Assembly (NCBI GenBank): GCA_021732085.1
Contig: JAKFVQ010000023.1
Span: forward strand, 124,001 to 188,000
Origin: Candidatus Obscuribacterales bacterium
GTDB lineage: Bacteria; Cyanobacteriota; Vampirovibrionia; Obscuribacterales; Obscuribacteraceae
DNA: 64,000 nucleotides
Direction of reading: 5' to 3'
The translations under genes were made by a program, and so were the position numbers. How positions within the stretch are numbered: the first letter of the stretch is position 1; each line of letters starts with the position of its first letter. Positions 1 to 8,764 of the stretch are shown here, piece after piece. Below the pieces are notes generated by a model, which saw only the letters and a list, made by a program, of their open reading frames with translations, made no database searches and was not told the DNA's origin.

Positions 1-110
1 TTTTTAGAAGCTGAAATGGAGCCCGTATCTGAGCTAGTCGGCGCGCCAGCAGGAAGATCATCACTAGCTAATGACTCATCCTTGCTCGTCTCTGAATTGG
101 GCGTCTGCAT
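1..110 (-). CDS. Partial CDS, Ser/acidic N-terminus of unknown protein
   Basis: An ATG at 108-110 (minus strand) opens a frame that stays open to the window edge, giving about 36 residues beginning MQTPNSETSKDESLASDD. It starts 31 bp after the stop of the sugar dehydratase on the same strand, so it could be the next gene of that transcript. The composition (Ser, Asp, Glu, Thr, Ala, no hydrophobic core) resembles the disordered N-termini of several other proteins in this window. No Shine-Dalgarno sequence is obvious, and a TTG directly upstream could also serve as start. Function cannot be judged from this fragment. Confidence 0.45.
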   Translation of the reverse strand, partial: MQTPNSETSKDESLASDDLPAGAPTSSDTGSISASK

Positions 111-141
111 CAAATTCTCTAGAGCTCTAGCGCTTCCAATC

Positions 142-1170
142 TTATTTTCTGACTGAAACTGCTACGTTTTGAATACCATTATGTTCGTCGGCTGCACCGG
201 AAGCGAAATAATCCTTGTACCAGGAAATTGTTCGAGACATTGCATCCTCAAATGAGAAGTGCGGCTTCCAGCCTAGCATCTCTCGCGCTTTCTCACTGCA
301 CAAATACTGATCTTTGATTTCATTACTTGCCTGGGAAAGAATTACAGGTTCAAAATTTGAATTCATGCTTCTCAGAATCTGCTGGACCAAATCCATCACT
401 GTCAGCGGTGACTCCGTGGAGAAGTTGAAGGCCTCACCCTTCAGCTTGGGATTCTCGGCCAACTTTTCGGCCAGCAAAATGCAGGCTTCCGCACCATCTT
501 CCACGTAAATGTAATCGCGCAAAAACTTTCCATCAGAGCGAATAATTGGACGTTCACCACGAAGCACCGAACGCACAGTGCCAGGCACAATTCGATTCCA
601 ATTCAGATCGCCCCCGCCGAAGAAGTTCCCGCAACGAGTGATTACGACCGGCAACCCATATGTGTGTGCATAGGAATGCGCGATCAAATCCGCGCACGAC
701 TTACTCACGTCATAAGGATGCTGCCCCGCCAGAGGCATATCTTCTTTGTATGGAAGAATTTTTTGTTCGCCATACGCTTTGTCCGATGAAGCTGTCACTA
801 TCTGTTTAACGAATGGGACTCGCCGGCAAGCTTCCAGTAACACCCAGGTGCCCCTCACATTAGCCTCGAAAGTGGAGAGAGGAGAGGCATTGGCTATTGT
901 TACGATAGTTTGAGCCGCCAGATTGAATACGGTGTCGATTTCGTACTCGGCTAAAATGCGCTCCATAAGCTCAAGATCGCAGAGATCGCCACGGACGACT
1001 CTAACCTGATTAGCTAAGCCCGAGCGCTCAAATTCGCTCTGTGGAACTGAATCTCGGACCAAGCAAACCGGCTCGGCTCCATTTTCCACAAGCTTCTTTG
1101 TCAGCCAAGAGCCCAACAAGCCCGTACACCCAGTTATTAAGGTACGTCTGTCAGTCCAAAAGTTTTTCAT
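142..1170 (-). CDS. NDP-sugar 4,6-dehydratase / epimerase (extended SDR, RfbG-like)
   Basis: Extended short-chain dehydrogenase acting on a nucleotide-activated sugar. The NAD(P)-binding glycine motif TGCTGLLG is at residues 13-20, the SSDKAYG segment near 128-134, and the catalytic pair Y153xxxK157 lies in PYDVSK. The SDK(A/C)Y and PLAGQ-HPY segments most resemble CDP-glucose 4,6-dehydratases, but GDP-mannose or UDP-sugar enzymes are close relatives and the substrate is not certain. I chose the ATG at 1170 because it is preceded by GGAG/GGCGAG; an upstream in-frame GTG at 1206 would add 12 residues. It is divergent from the rfbC-like epimerase at 1313 across about 140 bp, so the two transcripts may share a control region. 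Confidence 0.88.
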   Translation of the reverse strand: MKNFWTDRRTLITGCTGLLGSWLTKKLVENGAEPVCLVRDSVPQSEFERSGLANQVRVVRGDLCDLELMERILAEYEIDTVFNLAAQTIVTIANASPLSTFEANVRGTWVLLEACRRVPFVKQIVTASSDKAYGEQKILPYKEDMPLAGQHPYDVSKSCADLIAHSYAHTYGLPVVITRCGNFFGGGDLNWNRIVPGTVRSVLRGERPIIRSDGKFLRDYIYVEDGAEACILLAEKLAENPKLKGEAFNFSTESPLTVMDLVQQILRSMNSNFEPVILSQASNEIKDQYLCSEKAREMLGWKPHFSFEDAMSRTISWYKDYFASGAADEHNGIQNVAVSVRK

Positions 1171-1312
1171 CTCTCGCCAAGCTCCATCCTCATCAGAACT
1201 TGCCACTGCTCCGCGCTCGACTTAAGCATGTTTAACCCGGCGAGCAAGCGATTCGGCTCTGCAAGCCCTTAGACTACCATCAAGTCAAAGTTTTTTCCCG
1301 GTTAAAGAGCAT

Positions 1313-1891
1313 ATGATATTCAAAGAAACGAGCCTGAAAGACGCATTTACTGTCCAAATCGAAAAGATCGCAGACAACCGCGGTTATTTCGCAACCACCT
1401 TCGCGATTCCTGATTTCGAGTCACATGGACTAAACGCGATAATCAAACAGACCAGCAGCTCCTTCAACAACAAGAGCGGGACTGTACGTGGCATGCACTT
1501 CCAGGTTGAGCCTTACGCAGAAACAAAATTGGTTCGCTGCGTCAAAGGCGCCATCTATGACGTGATCGTCGACCTCAGACCAGATTCACCGACCTACAAA
1601 AAATGGCTTGGGTTTGAGCTGTCCGCTGAGAATATGCTTATGTACTACATCCCGGAAGGCTTCGCCCACGGATATCAAACTTTGACAGATGATGCCGAAG
1701 TTCATTACATGCTTGGTCAGGTCTATTCACCGCAGCACGCTCGCGGCATTAAGCACGACGATCCGGAAATCGGCATCAAGTGGCCGTTGCCGCTGACAGT
1801 CATTTCAGATCGCGATGCAGGGCTTCCTACTTTGAAACAATTAATGGAAAAGGAACCAGCGATTCAAGTCTGCAAGGCAAGCACAAAATGA
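1313..1891 (+). CDS. rfbC: dTDP-4-dehydrorhamnose 3,5-epimerase family protein
   Basis: Cupin-fold epimerase of 192 residues, close to the usual RmlC length. The family signature RGMHFQ is at residues 59-64 with the presumed catalytic base His62, and the PEGFAHGYQTL strand and YSPQHARGI segment follow in the expected order. It would epimerise C3/C5 of an NDP-4-keto-6-deoxy sugar, the product type of the neighbouring dehydratase. Its TGA overlaps the ATG of the next gene (ATGA), which implies translational coupling with the sugar C-methyltransferase. RmlC-like proteins with single-carbon epimerase activity are known, so the exact position specificity is open. Confidence 0.9.
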   Translation: MIFKETSLKDAFTVQIEKIADNRGYFATTFAIPDFESHGLNAIIKQTSSSFNNKSGTVRGMHFQVEPYAETKLVRCVKGAIYDVIVDLRPDSPTYKKWLGFELSAENMLMYYIPEGFAHGYQTLTDDAEVHYMLGQVYSPQHARGIKHDDPEIGIKWPLPLTVISDRDAGLPTLKQLMEKEPAIQVCKASTK

Positions 1892-3138
1892 GCATCGCGG
1901 AGACCAGCAAGCCGTTATCAAAAACCGAAACGACATGCCGAATTTGCCTGAGTTCCAAGCTGAATCCAATTTTGTCCCTGGGCAAAACTCCGCTGGCCAA
2001 CTCACTCTTGAGGGACGCTGGTCAACAAACAGAAAATAGATTCCCGCTGGATCTGGTTTTTTGCTCCGATTGCTCTCTGGTGCAAATTACAGAAACAGTA
2101 AATCCGGAAGTACTCTTTTCTGATTACGTTTACTTCTCCTCCTTCGCAGATACAACTCTGAAGAGCGCGGAGAAGCTGGTAAACAGACTAATTGCAGATC
2201 GCAAACTGAATGATTCCAGCCTCGCCGCAGAAATCGCCAGCAATGACGGTTATTTGCTGCAGTACTATTTGCGCTCCGGCATTCGTGTGCTAGGTATTGA
2301 ACCAGCTCAAAATATTGCAAGCGTTGCCAGGAAGAAAGGCATTGATACCATTGCCGAATTCTTCGGACTGGATGTTGCACAGAAGCTGAGTAACTCCGGT
2401 ATAAAAGCGGATGTCATCCATGCCAACAACGTGCTTGCACACGTCGCTGAGCTTAATGGAGTTGTGGAAGGAATGAGCGTTTTCTTGAAAGACGACGGCG
2501 TCATTCTGATCGAAGCACCGTATTTGGAACCAATGCTCGATCACACCGAATTCGATACCATTTATCATGAGCATCTTTGCTATTTTTCTTTGACGGCGCT
2601 GGATAAATTATTCCGCTCGCACAAGCTTTATATCAATGACGTGGAGCAGCTTTCTATACACGGCGGCTCACTGCGCCTGTTCATCGAGAAGAAGGAGCAG
2701 CCAACAAGCAACGTCAAAGAAATGCTGGAACAAGAAGCGAATGGTGGCGTAAAAAGCGCCAGCCACTACGAACAGTTTTCAAACAAAGTTCAAAAGCTCA
2801 AATCCGATTTGCTTGCATTGCTGAAAGATCTCAAATCGCAGAAAAAGAGTATTGCGGTTTATGGTGCCTCCGCAAAAGGCAGCACGCTAATGAATTACTT
2901 TGGGATAGGCAAAGAACTGGTTGACTTTGTAGTCGACCGGAGCACCGTCAAACAGGGGCTCTACACGCCTGGAAATCATCTTGCAATTTTGCCGCCGGAA
3001 AAATTACTCGAGGCAAAGCCTGACTATGTAGTTCTACTGACGTGGAATTTTGTTGACGAAATTCTTGAGCAACAAAAGGCCTACAGAGAGTTGGGCGGAA
3101 AATTCATCGTGCCAATTCCTGAACTCAAAGTAGTCTAG
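1888..3138 (+). CDS. Sugar C-methyltransferase (class I SAM, zinc-binding N-terminus)
   Basis: A 416-residue protein with the three-part layout of deoxysugar C-methyltransferases (NovU/TylC3 type): a zinc-binding N-terminal domain with C17/C20 and C59/C62, a SAM-binding domain with EIASNDG at 115-121, and a C-terminal domain with the AVYGASAKG motif. These enzymes methylate C3 (or C5) of NDP-4-keto-6-deoxyhexoses. I chose the ATG at 1888 because it overlaps the TGA of the epimerase gene by four bases; the frame is open further upstream inside that gene but this is coding overlap. With the epimerase and dehydratase it indicates synthesis of a branched-chain deoxysugar for a surface glycan. Confidence 0.88.
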   Translation: MSIAETSKPLSKTETTCRICLSSKLNPILSLGKTPLANSLLRDAGQQTENRFPLDLVFCSDCSLVQITETVNPEVLFSDYVYFSSFADTTLKSAEKLVNRLIADRKLNDSSLAAEIASNDGYLLQYYLRSGIRVLGIEPAQNIASVARKKGIDTIAEFFGLDVAQKLSNSGIKADVIHANNVLAHVAELNGVVEGMSVFLKDDGVILIEAPYLEPMLDHTEFDTIYHEHLCYFSLTALDKLFRSHKLYINDVEQLSIHGGSLRLFIEKKEQPTSNVKEMLEQEANGGVKSASHYEQFSNKVQKLKSDLLALLKDLKSQKKSIAVYGASAKGSTLMNYFGIGKELVDFVVDRSTVKQGLYTPGNHLAILPPEKLLEAKPDYVVLLTWNFVDEILEQQKAYRELGGKFIVPIPELKVV

Positions 3139-3558
3139 TCGAAAACGCAAAGCGCTAAGCTGAGCCCCCGCATTCAAGATTATGCGGAGACACATGGCTG
3201 GTTTAGAGAGAAGAATGGATAGCGAGTTTCGGATTACGGATCGGCTTCGCCAGATCAGGTCCGCTTCCGCTTCCTAATGACTGCTGACAACCTCCACCTG
3301 ACAAGCGCCTCTTGAAATATCGGGGAAGAATTCATTATATTAAGCTAGTCTAACGGACAGCTCTCCTTCCCGAAATCTTGTCAGGTAGCTCAAATTGGTC
3401 TGTGCTCAAAAAACTAAAAAGCATTCATCCCAGCTAAAGCCCTTGTTTAGAACCTATCGCTTGTCAGCTTGAAGACCCAACAAATACAATAGCGAGCGGC
3501 TATAAATAGCAACAGATTGCTGTTTGCCCACAGAACCACCGCTTAGGAATCATTAGAT
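3139..3558. other. Intergenic region, 420 bp, no gene seen
   Basis: No convincing reading frame or RNA gene is visible. The only structured signal I see is a sigma-70-like promoter near its 3' end, listed separately. Confidence 0.5.
3461..3490 (+). promoter_or_regulatory. Candidate sigma-70 promoter for the methyltransferase at 3559
   Basis: TTGTCA at 3461-3466 and TACAAT at 3485-3490 are separated by 18 bp and face the downstream gene, whose ATG lies about 60 bp past the expected start of transcription. Based on the E. coli-type consensus only. Confidence 0.4.
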
Positions 3559-4656
3559 ATGAAACCAAGTCTTCTGCCTTACCTTACTTGCATCCACTGC
3601 AAAGGTGACCTGCATTTAGAAGAAAGCTATTCAAAAGAGGTCGACACCATCGAGCGGCGCGAAATCATCGCCGGAAAGTTGACCTGCACTAACTGCTTAA
3701 AGCAGTATGCAATTGAGGGCGGCGTGCCCCGAATGATTGACGCGGCGCTCAGCTCATCTGTCGATTTGAATACTGGCGATCGATTCGCAGATGCATGGAA
3801 AGAATTTCCGCGGCTGGTGGCAACCTATAAGAAGCAGTTTTACGATTGGATTTATCCTGTAGACGAGGACTTCATTCAAAACAAGCTCGTCCTTGAAGCC
3901 GGATGCGGAAAAGGCAGACATGCTCAGCTGATCGCAGAATCCGGTGCCAAAATGGTTTTTGCGATCGACATCGGCGATGCAATCGATGTGGCATATCAAA
4001 ACGTTGGTCATATGTCGCAGCTACATTTGATCCAAGCAGACATCCGCAAACTTCCATTCAAACAAATTTTCGAATACGCATTCTCTGTCGGTGTGCTTCA
4101 CCACATGGAAGACCCACAAGCAGGCTTCAGCTCGGTAGTTGATTGCCTCGCGCCAGGCGGCTCCGTTTCCATTTGGGTTTATGGCAAAGAAAACAATTGG
4201 TGGATAACCAACTTGATCAGCCCTGTTCGTGAAGCATTCACAGCGAAGCTACCTGCAAGCATATTGAAACTGATTTCGACAACAATTTCGGTTCCACTTT
4301 ATGTCCATTCGAAAGGCATTGCCGAACCATATTCCAGACTGCGCAAGAATGCCAGCTGGCTGCCTGAAATGTTCTACGAAAGTTATTTGGCTTATATCGG
4401 CAAATTCGATTTTACCGAAATCAATCACATAGTTTTCGATCACCTGACAGCACCAGTTGCTTTCTATATTTCAATGGAAGAAGTGCGCGAATGGTTTGAA
4501 AAGGCCGGCTTTACGAGTCCCGTAATTCGCTGGCACAACAAGAACAGCTGGATGGGTTTTGCCTCGAAGCTCTCGAACGACACAACGAAGATGTCGGGCA
4601 AAATGCAGAAAAAGACTACTCAAAATCTACGCATTACAGCAACTTCTAGCCGTTAA
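3559..4656 (+). CDS. Class I SAM-dependent methyltransferase with Trm112-like zinc N-terminus
   Basis: A 365-residue protein. Residues 1-60 form a short zinc-ribbon-like domain (C11/C14 and C43/C46, ending in GGVPRMID) typical of Trm112p-like leaders on methyltransferases. The SAM-binding domain follows, with motif I VLEAGCGKG at 111-119, an acidic ribose-binding residue in AIDIGD, and the HHMEDP post-motif. Such proteins methylate small molecules or glycan/lipid precursors; the substrate cannot be read here. It sits between the sugar-modification genes and a convergent glycosyltransferase gene, so a role in surface-glycan methylation is a reasonable inference. Confidence 0.85.
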   Translation: MKPSLLPYLTCIHCKGDLHLEESYSKEVDTIERREIIAGKLTCTNCLKQYAIEGGVPRMIDAALSSSVDLNTGDRFADAWKEFPRLVATYKKQFYDWIYPVDEDFIQNKLVLEAGCGKGRHAQLIAESGAKMVFAIDIGDAIDVAYQNVGHMSQLHLIQADIRKLPFKQIFEYAFSVGVLHHMEDPQAGFSSVVDCLAPGGSVSIWVYGKENNWWITNLISPVREAFTAKLPASILKLISTTISVPLYVHSKGIAEPYSRLRKNASWLPEMFYESYLAYIGKFDFTEINHIVFDHLTAPVAFYISMEEVREWFEKAGFTSPVIRWHNKNSWMGFASKLSNDTTKMSGKMQKKTTQNLRITATSSR

Positions 4657-4684
4657 TATCCGAACCGCCGCTTCGCTTAACTTC

Positions 4685-5755
4685 TTACCCCTCGCGATGG
4701 TCGCCTTTGATTGCGTTGCGTAGTTTGCGAAGTGGATTACTCAGCTTGTAATACATGCTGTTCTTCATCTTGTTCACTTCAAGAACGAAGCGCTCATGCT
4801 CATCATGCCGACAGCGTTTTTCGTGATCGAGTTCCTTGATCAAATCCGAGATAGTTCCCAGCGCCATCGAGCTGAGCAAGCGAAATCCAGCAGTCTCATC
4901 TCCGAAAGCTTTGCTATATTCATGAATCAATTGAGTCGCGCCGACATCAGCAATCGTATGTCCGTGCTCCAAGGCAATTTTCTCCGCTATCCGGCGCCTG
5001 AACAAATCGTCCGGTTCAAATTCAGCTAAGACATTTCGATAATCGAAGCTCATTCTCAGGATATCGAGAGCGAACAACATCTGCCGATAATTCTTGTCAG
5101 TCTCGTTAGAGCCATGTCTTCGAAAGCTCGCCTTCGGCTCAGCCAGATAATGAAGGTCGCCGAAAGCAAGCACGCGGAACCAATATTCGATATCGCCGTA
5201 GTGAAAATATCTGGTATCGAATCCGGTGCCCGCATGCTTCGTCCTAAACATAACTGTAGCTGGCTCGCCTACCCAATTATTCAAGCTGATCAGGTTGAAG
5301 CGTATGACGTTCTTCCCATCAAGCCGTATGTCGTGCTTAAAAGGCTGCTTAAGCTCGACTTCAGCGCCGGCACCATCGATGATTCTTCGAGCCGATGAGA
5401 CGAGCGCGACCGATTGATCACTTTCCAAAATCTCGAGAAGGGATTTCAAACAATCAGGAGCGAAAATGTCATCCTGCGCAAAGGGCTTAATATACTCGCC
5501 TTTTGCCTGACGAATGCAAGCATTGTAATTACCGAACAAACCCTGACGTGATTCGTTTTTCCAATATCGAACTCGCTTATCTTTCTCAGCGAACTCGAAC
5601 GCAATCTTGTCACTGCCATCGGTGGATCCATCATCAGCGATCAGCACTTCAAAATCATCATAGGTTTGCGCCACGACACTTTCGAGCGCGGCTTGAAGGT
5701 GCTTGGCACCATTGTACAAAGGCAAACAGATGGAAACTCTTGGTGTCTGGGACAT
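4685..5755 (-). CDS. Glycosyltransferase family 2 (GT-A fold)
   Basis: A 356-residue GT2 enzyme. The N-terminal domain starts with VSICLPLYNG, carries the nucleotide-binding DDGS at 41-44 and a DxD-equivalent AQDD at 93-96. The C-terminal 120 residues are helical and charged, without membrane segments, so the protein is probably cytoplasmic or peripherally membrane-bound. It would transfer a sugar from an NDP donor to a growing surface glycan or glycoprotein. It is convergent with the methyltransferase at 3559 with 28 bp between the stops. Confidence 0.88.
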   Translation of the reverse strand: MSQTPRVSICLPLYNGAKHLQAALESVVAQTYDDFEVLIADDGSTDGSDKIAFEFAEKDKRVRYWKNESRQGLFGNYNACIRQAKGEYIKPFAQDDIFAPDCLKSLLEILESDQSVALVSSARRIIDGAGAEVELKQPFKHDIRLDGKNVIRFNLISLNNWVGEPATVMFRTKHAGTGFDTRYFHYGDIEYWFRVLAFGDLHYLAEPKASFRRHGSNETDKNYRQMLFALDILRMSFDYRNVLAEFEPDDLFRRRIAEKIALEHGHTIADVGATQLIHEYSKAFGDETAGFRLLSSMALGTISDLIKELDHEKRCRHDEHERFVLEVNKMKNSMYYKLSNPLRKLRNAIKGDHREG

Positions 5756-5937
5756 TGGACGGACTGGTTGAAATTAAACCGTGCTTATCGCCACGACTAC
5801 GAAGCCGGACCCCTGGCAGTGTAACAGATCCCCACATACTACACATACCTGTAGTCGGGCATAGATATTTTGCCATTACCTGCAGAGCAATCCTCACATA
5901 AACTGGTTCCAGGTCTCAAAATCCGGGGAGCAGACTT

Positions 5938-6270
5938 ATGGCAGACGATCGAATTATAGAGTTGAGCAAAACAGCCTTGGAAGGCGACGGCTGCGCACTT
6001 AAAGCAGCACTGAGCAAGGAAGACGAAAAATCGCACTACGAACTGCTTGGCGAGATAGTGAAATATACCGCAGAGCAACGAAAAGAAGGCAAAAACATGC
6101 CGCCCGTCCAGGCGATGAAGATCAGTGACTCCACATCCAGCGACCAGTTCTTAACTGTCGGCGATGATACGATTTACAGACGACCATTCGGTTGGTCGCT
6201 AGGTGCAACATTCTCTCGAGCAATTATGGGCAATGTCCCAGAATGTACGACGAAGAAAAAACAAGGTTAG
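5938..6270 (+). CDS. Small hypothetical protein
   Basis: A 110-residue protein that I do not recognise. The start is well supported by GGGGAG about 7 bp before the ATG. The first 60 residues are charged and probably helical; the C-terminal part is basic and ends in KKKQG. There is no signal peptide or membrane segment. It lies 75 bp upstream of a lipoprotein gene on the same strand and could be co-transcribed with it. Confidence 0.6.
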   Translation: MADDRIIELSKTALEGDGCALKAALSKEDEKSHYELLGEIVKYTAEQRKEGKNMPPVQAMKISDSTSSDQFLTVGDDTIYRRPFGWSLGATFSRAIMGNVPECTTKKKQG

Positions 6271-6345
6271 TCTTAATCGGGGATTTGTGCTTAACTAAAG
6301 GGGCAGAGCGCTGCCTCGGTCGGAAATGGCTGCAAATTCCACAAA

Positions 6346-6942
6346 ATGAACAAAACCAAAACTTCCGTATTAAAAACTGGGAATGCGATTGATGCATCAA
6401 AGTCTTTCAATAGGTTTTGGCGCGCGGGCACTACACTTGCCCAAATCTTGCTTATCACATCTATCGTTTCAGCGTGCAACATGCCAGCAGGTCCGCCCGG
6501 CGAGCTGGATACAAAGCAAGTCACTTTAGAAGAAGCCAACCTCAGCACACCCGAATCCGTACTGCTAAAGTCAAAACAAGCATTCGAGTATTTTCCAGGT
6601 GGCCATTTCGGCGACAAGACACAATACAACGGCAAAGTCGCAGACCAATTCGGCGGCGCGTACGCAGTGCACTGCCGCGCAGAGCTGCCATTCAGCATTG
6701 AAGTGAAATACGCTGAACCAGGTATTAGCAGGGAAGATGCACTGATCGTAATGCACCGAATCCTTTCGCCAAAACATGGACAAGTCACTAATCATGACGA
6801 TTTGGACAGGCAAGAGAACGACGTAAAACAAGCCGCCGAGTGGTTCGCTTACGGCAATGGCTCGATTGGACAACTACTTTACGCAGTAAATTCCAAAGAC
6901 AAAGTCGTACAAGTTAACGTGTTCGCAGAGAAGCCCGAGTGA
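6346..6942 (+). CDS. Hypothetical lipoprotein
   Basis: A 198-residue protein with a long basic N-region, a hydrophobic stretch at about 29-43 and a lipobox VSAC with the acylated Cys44, so it is probably membrane-anchored and faces the periplasm. The mature part is soluble and does not match a family I know. It lies just downstream of the small orphan at 5938 and convergent to the secreted orphan at 6966. The Shine-Dalgarno sequence is weak. Confidence 0.72.
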   Translation: MNKTKTSVLKTGNAIDASKSFNRFWRAGTTLAQILLITSIVSACNMPAGPPGELDTKQVTLEEANLSTPESVLLKSKQAFEYFPGGHFGDKTQYNGKVADQFGGAYAVHCRAELPFSIEVKYAEPGISREDALIVMHRILSPKHGQVTNHDDLDRQENDVKQAAEWFAYGNGSIGQLLYAVNSKDKVVQVNVFAEKPE

Positions 6943-6965
6943 ACTCCACGCATAATCGCTTTGTT

Positions 6966-7841
6966 TTAATTCTGCGCCGGAGTCAGACGAGCGAGTTCAA
7001 GACGCTTAGGAGAGCCATAAGATTTTATCTGCTCAGGTAAATACGATTTGCCTTGCAAGTATCCGCTGCAATTTATGTGCGCAGTTCCATTCGAAAAGAG
7101 TGTAATGTCAGCGATTTTTCCAACATTTAGCTTTTGCAAGTTTGCTGTGCCATTATGCGTAATTACTAGATTTAGATCCTTAACCTGACCGTCACCAGAT
7201 ACAGTCCCATTATTCGTCATAAACAATCGCAAGTTAGCTTGATCCAGGTCGTGCAAAATAGTCGTGCTGTTATCCTGGCATCGCACAGAGTCTAAGCGAT
7301 CGGTGAGAACTATGAAGGATCCGAATTCTCGAATCATGAGGGTTTGCCCTTCGTTATGTATGCCAGTCCAGCCCAGATCGGCGCTTGCGCGTCCTATCGA
7401 ATTCTTACCAAATAGAGATGTACTCGCCGAATAAACTGCAGGACATGGATGTCCTTTCAAAACAGACGGATCATCGATGACGTAAATATTGTATTTGGAG
7501 TTTAAACCAACAATCAACCTGGAAAATGGTTCGACTTTATAGGGGTGGAGGCCATCTAAGATGCGCAGATCAAAAGGCTTTCGAGCATTACTAAGCGCGC
7601 TTTTCTTAGAATCAATCTGTATATTTTTTCCTTGTGGCTCACAGTTATCAGGAGAAAGATAGACGCCCTTTTTCTTATGCATGCCTTCACGGACAGAAGC
7701 ACGGTCTCTGCCCGGATATCCATCTTGTGTCATTTGAGCGCTTGCCGGATATTGTGAAATCATCAGCAGAAAGCAAACGCCTAGTTTCACTAGCTGTCGC
7801 CGCTCTTTTCGAAGCAGCCTGGTGGAGATCTGGTTTTCCAT
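6966..7841 (-). CDS. Secreted protein with GIN-like Asn-Gly-Thr repeats
   Basis: Predicted exported protein of 291 residues: a basic N-region, a hydrophobic core (KLGVCFLLMISQY) and a cleavage site after ASA. The C-terminal third repeats short strands punctuated by NGT (NNGTVSG, THNGTANL, SNGTAHINC), a pattern reminiscent of head-GIN / DUF2807 beta-helical domains thought to act in surface adhesion; this is resemblance only. I chose the ATG at 7841, which has AAGGGG at proper distance; ATGs at 7847 and 7883 are alternatives. It is monocistronic as far as I can see. Confidence 0.7.
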   Translation of the reverse strand: MENQISTRLLRKERRQLVKLGVCFLLMISQYPASAQMTQDGYPGRDRASVREGMHKKKGVYLSPDNCEPQGKNIQIDSKKSALSNARKPFDLRILDGLHPYKVEPFSRLIVGLNSKYNIYVIDDPSVLKGHPCPAVYSASTSLFGKNSIGRASADLGWTGIHNEGQTLMIREFGSFIVLTDRLDSVRCQDNSTTILHDLDQANLRLFMTNNGTVSGDGQVKDLNLVITHNGTANLQKLNVGKIADITLFSNGTAHINCSGYLQGKSYLPEQIKSYGSPKRLELARLTPAQN

Positions 7842-7991
7842 CAGCATGACCCCTTCGCGAAAAAGCTCGGCTCGATTCAGCATTAGTTGCGTGCTGAAAA
7901 TCCGTACTTCCTAATCACAGCTCATGACGCTTCGCTCCCCATGCTATCAATTAACGTGGTCCGAAACTACAGGGTTTTCAGCGTATCCAAC

Positions 7992-8025
7992 GAAAAATGA
8001 GGCACCCCGGAATCCAGGGTGCCTC
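7992..8025 (-). terminator. Rho-independent terminator of the sigma-factor operon
   Basis: A perfect 9-bp stem (7999-8007 with 8017-8025, GAGGCACCC/GGGTGCCTC) with a 9-nt loop; on the minus strand it is followed by a run of five T (7993-7997). It lies about 50 bp past the stop of the gene at 8078. Confidence 0.85.
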
Positions 8026-8077
8026 AGGAACGATGATGAATGCCAGCGCCTACCGGAGCATATTGCTCAAGAGCGAT

Positions 8078-8755
8078 TTAGAGAACGAAGTAAGGAGTTT
8101 GTGCGACCTTGTCTCCAACAAGAATTTCAATCTGATAGGAGCCCGGTCCGACTTTGACTGTCGGAGCGACGACTGTACCGTCTTGATTAGTTTTCTTGCT
8201 GAATACAACACCGCGATCCTGTTCTTTGACGCGCAGTTCTACATCGGGAATCGCATCTCCCTTTTGATCTTTCGCGTTCAACAAAATTCTGAATTGATCC
8301 TGGTCAACCATCCATCCGAGATTAACTTGGATGCTGGCTCCAGACAGATCTTGCTGGAAGGTACCGAGTGATACCATCCTGGCGCCGACACCGCGCAGTG
8401 CGCCAGCCGGTACCATTTGCTGCCATGCCATCGTGCCCAGCATATCCTGCCAGGTTGTGACTGCAGCTTCTCTGCCGGCGCCGATCAGATCGCGCAACTT
8501 CAACGCTGCCGATGCTACCGGGTCGGCGGCCTCACCCAACAATTTGAGGGTGACGCGGCTCAGGATCTTTTCGTCCTGAGGGCTAAGCTCGATGTACTCG
8601 GATGCCATCCACATTGCACGGTCAAATGCCGTGTCCTCGCCAGGCAATGGCAGGCTCTCACCGTGGGACTGGAAGAAATTCTTCACGCCCTCAACGATGG
8701 CAGTCTCGTCCTTGCCCTCGAGAATCTTTTTTAGTTCGTCCGTCACGCTTTTCAT
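8078..8755 (-). CDS. Hypothetical protein co-transcribed with the sigma factor
   Basis: A 225-residue protein without signal peptide or membrane segment. The N-terminal 120 residues look helical; the C-terminal about 80 residues look like a beta-sandwich of the carboxypeptidase-regulatory or Ig-like type (DVELRVKEQD followed by TNQDGTVVAPTVKVGPGSYQIEI). The start is supported by AGGAG seven bases upstream. It begins 9 bp after the stop of the sigma-factor gene, and the pair ends at a strong terminator, so it may be a target or a cytoplasmic regulator of that sigma factor. It does not resemble a known anti-sigma family. Confidence 0.75.
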   Translation of the reverse strand: MKSVTDELKKILEGKDETAIVEGVKNFFQSHGESLPLPGEDTAFDRAMWMASEYIELSPQDEKILSRVTLKLLGEAADPVASAALKLRDLIGAGREAAVTTWQDMLGTMAWQQMVPAGALRGVGARMVSLGTFQQDLSGASIQVNLGWMVDQDQFRILLNAKDQKGDAIPDVELRVKEQDRGVVFSKKTNQDGTVVAPTVKVGPGSYQIEILVGDKVAQTPYFVL

Positions 8756-8764
8756 CTTTTGCTC

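Noticed and set aside
5503..5901. 132-codon plus-strand open frame
   Set aside because: Antisense to the GT2 gene at 4685-5755; composition rich in His/Arg/Cys as expected for a shadow frame.
6291..6788. 165-codon minus-strand open frame
   Set aside because: Antisense to the lipoprotein gene at 6346, Ser/Cys/Pro-rich shadow composition.
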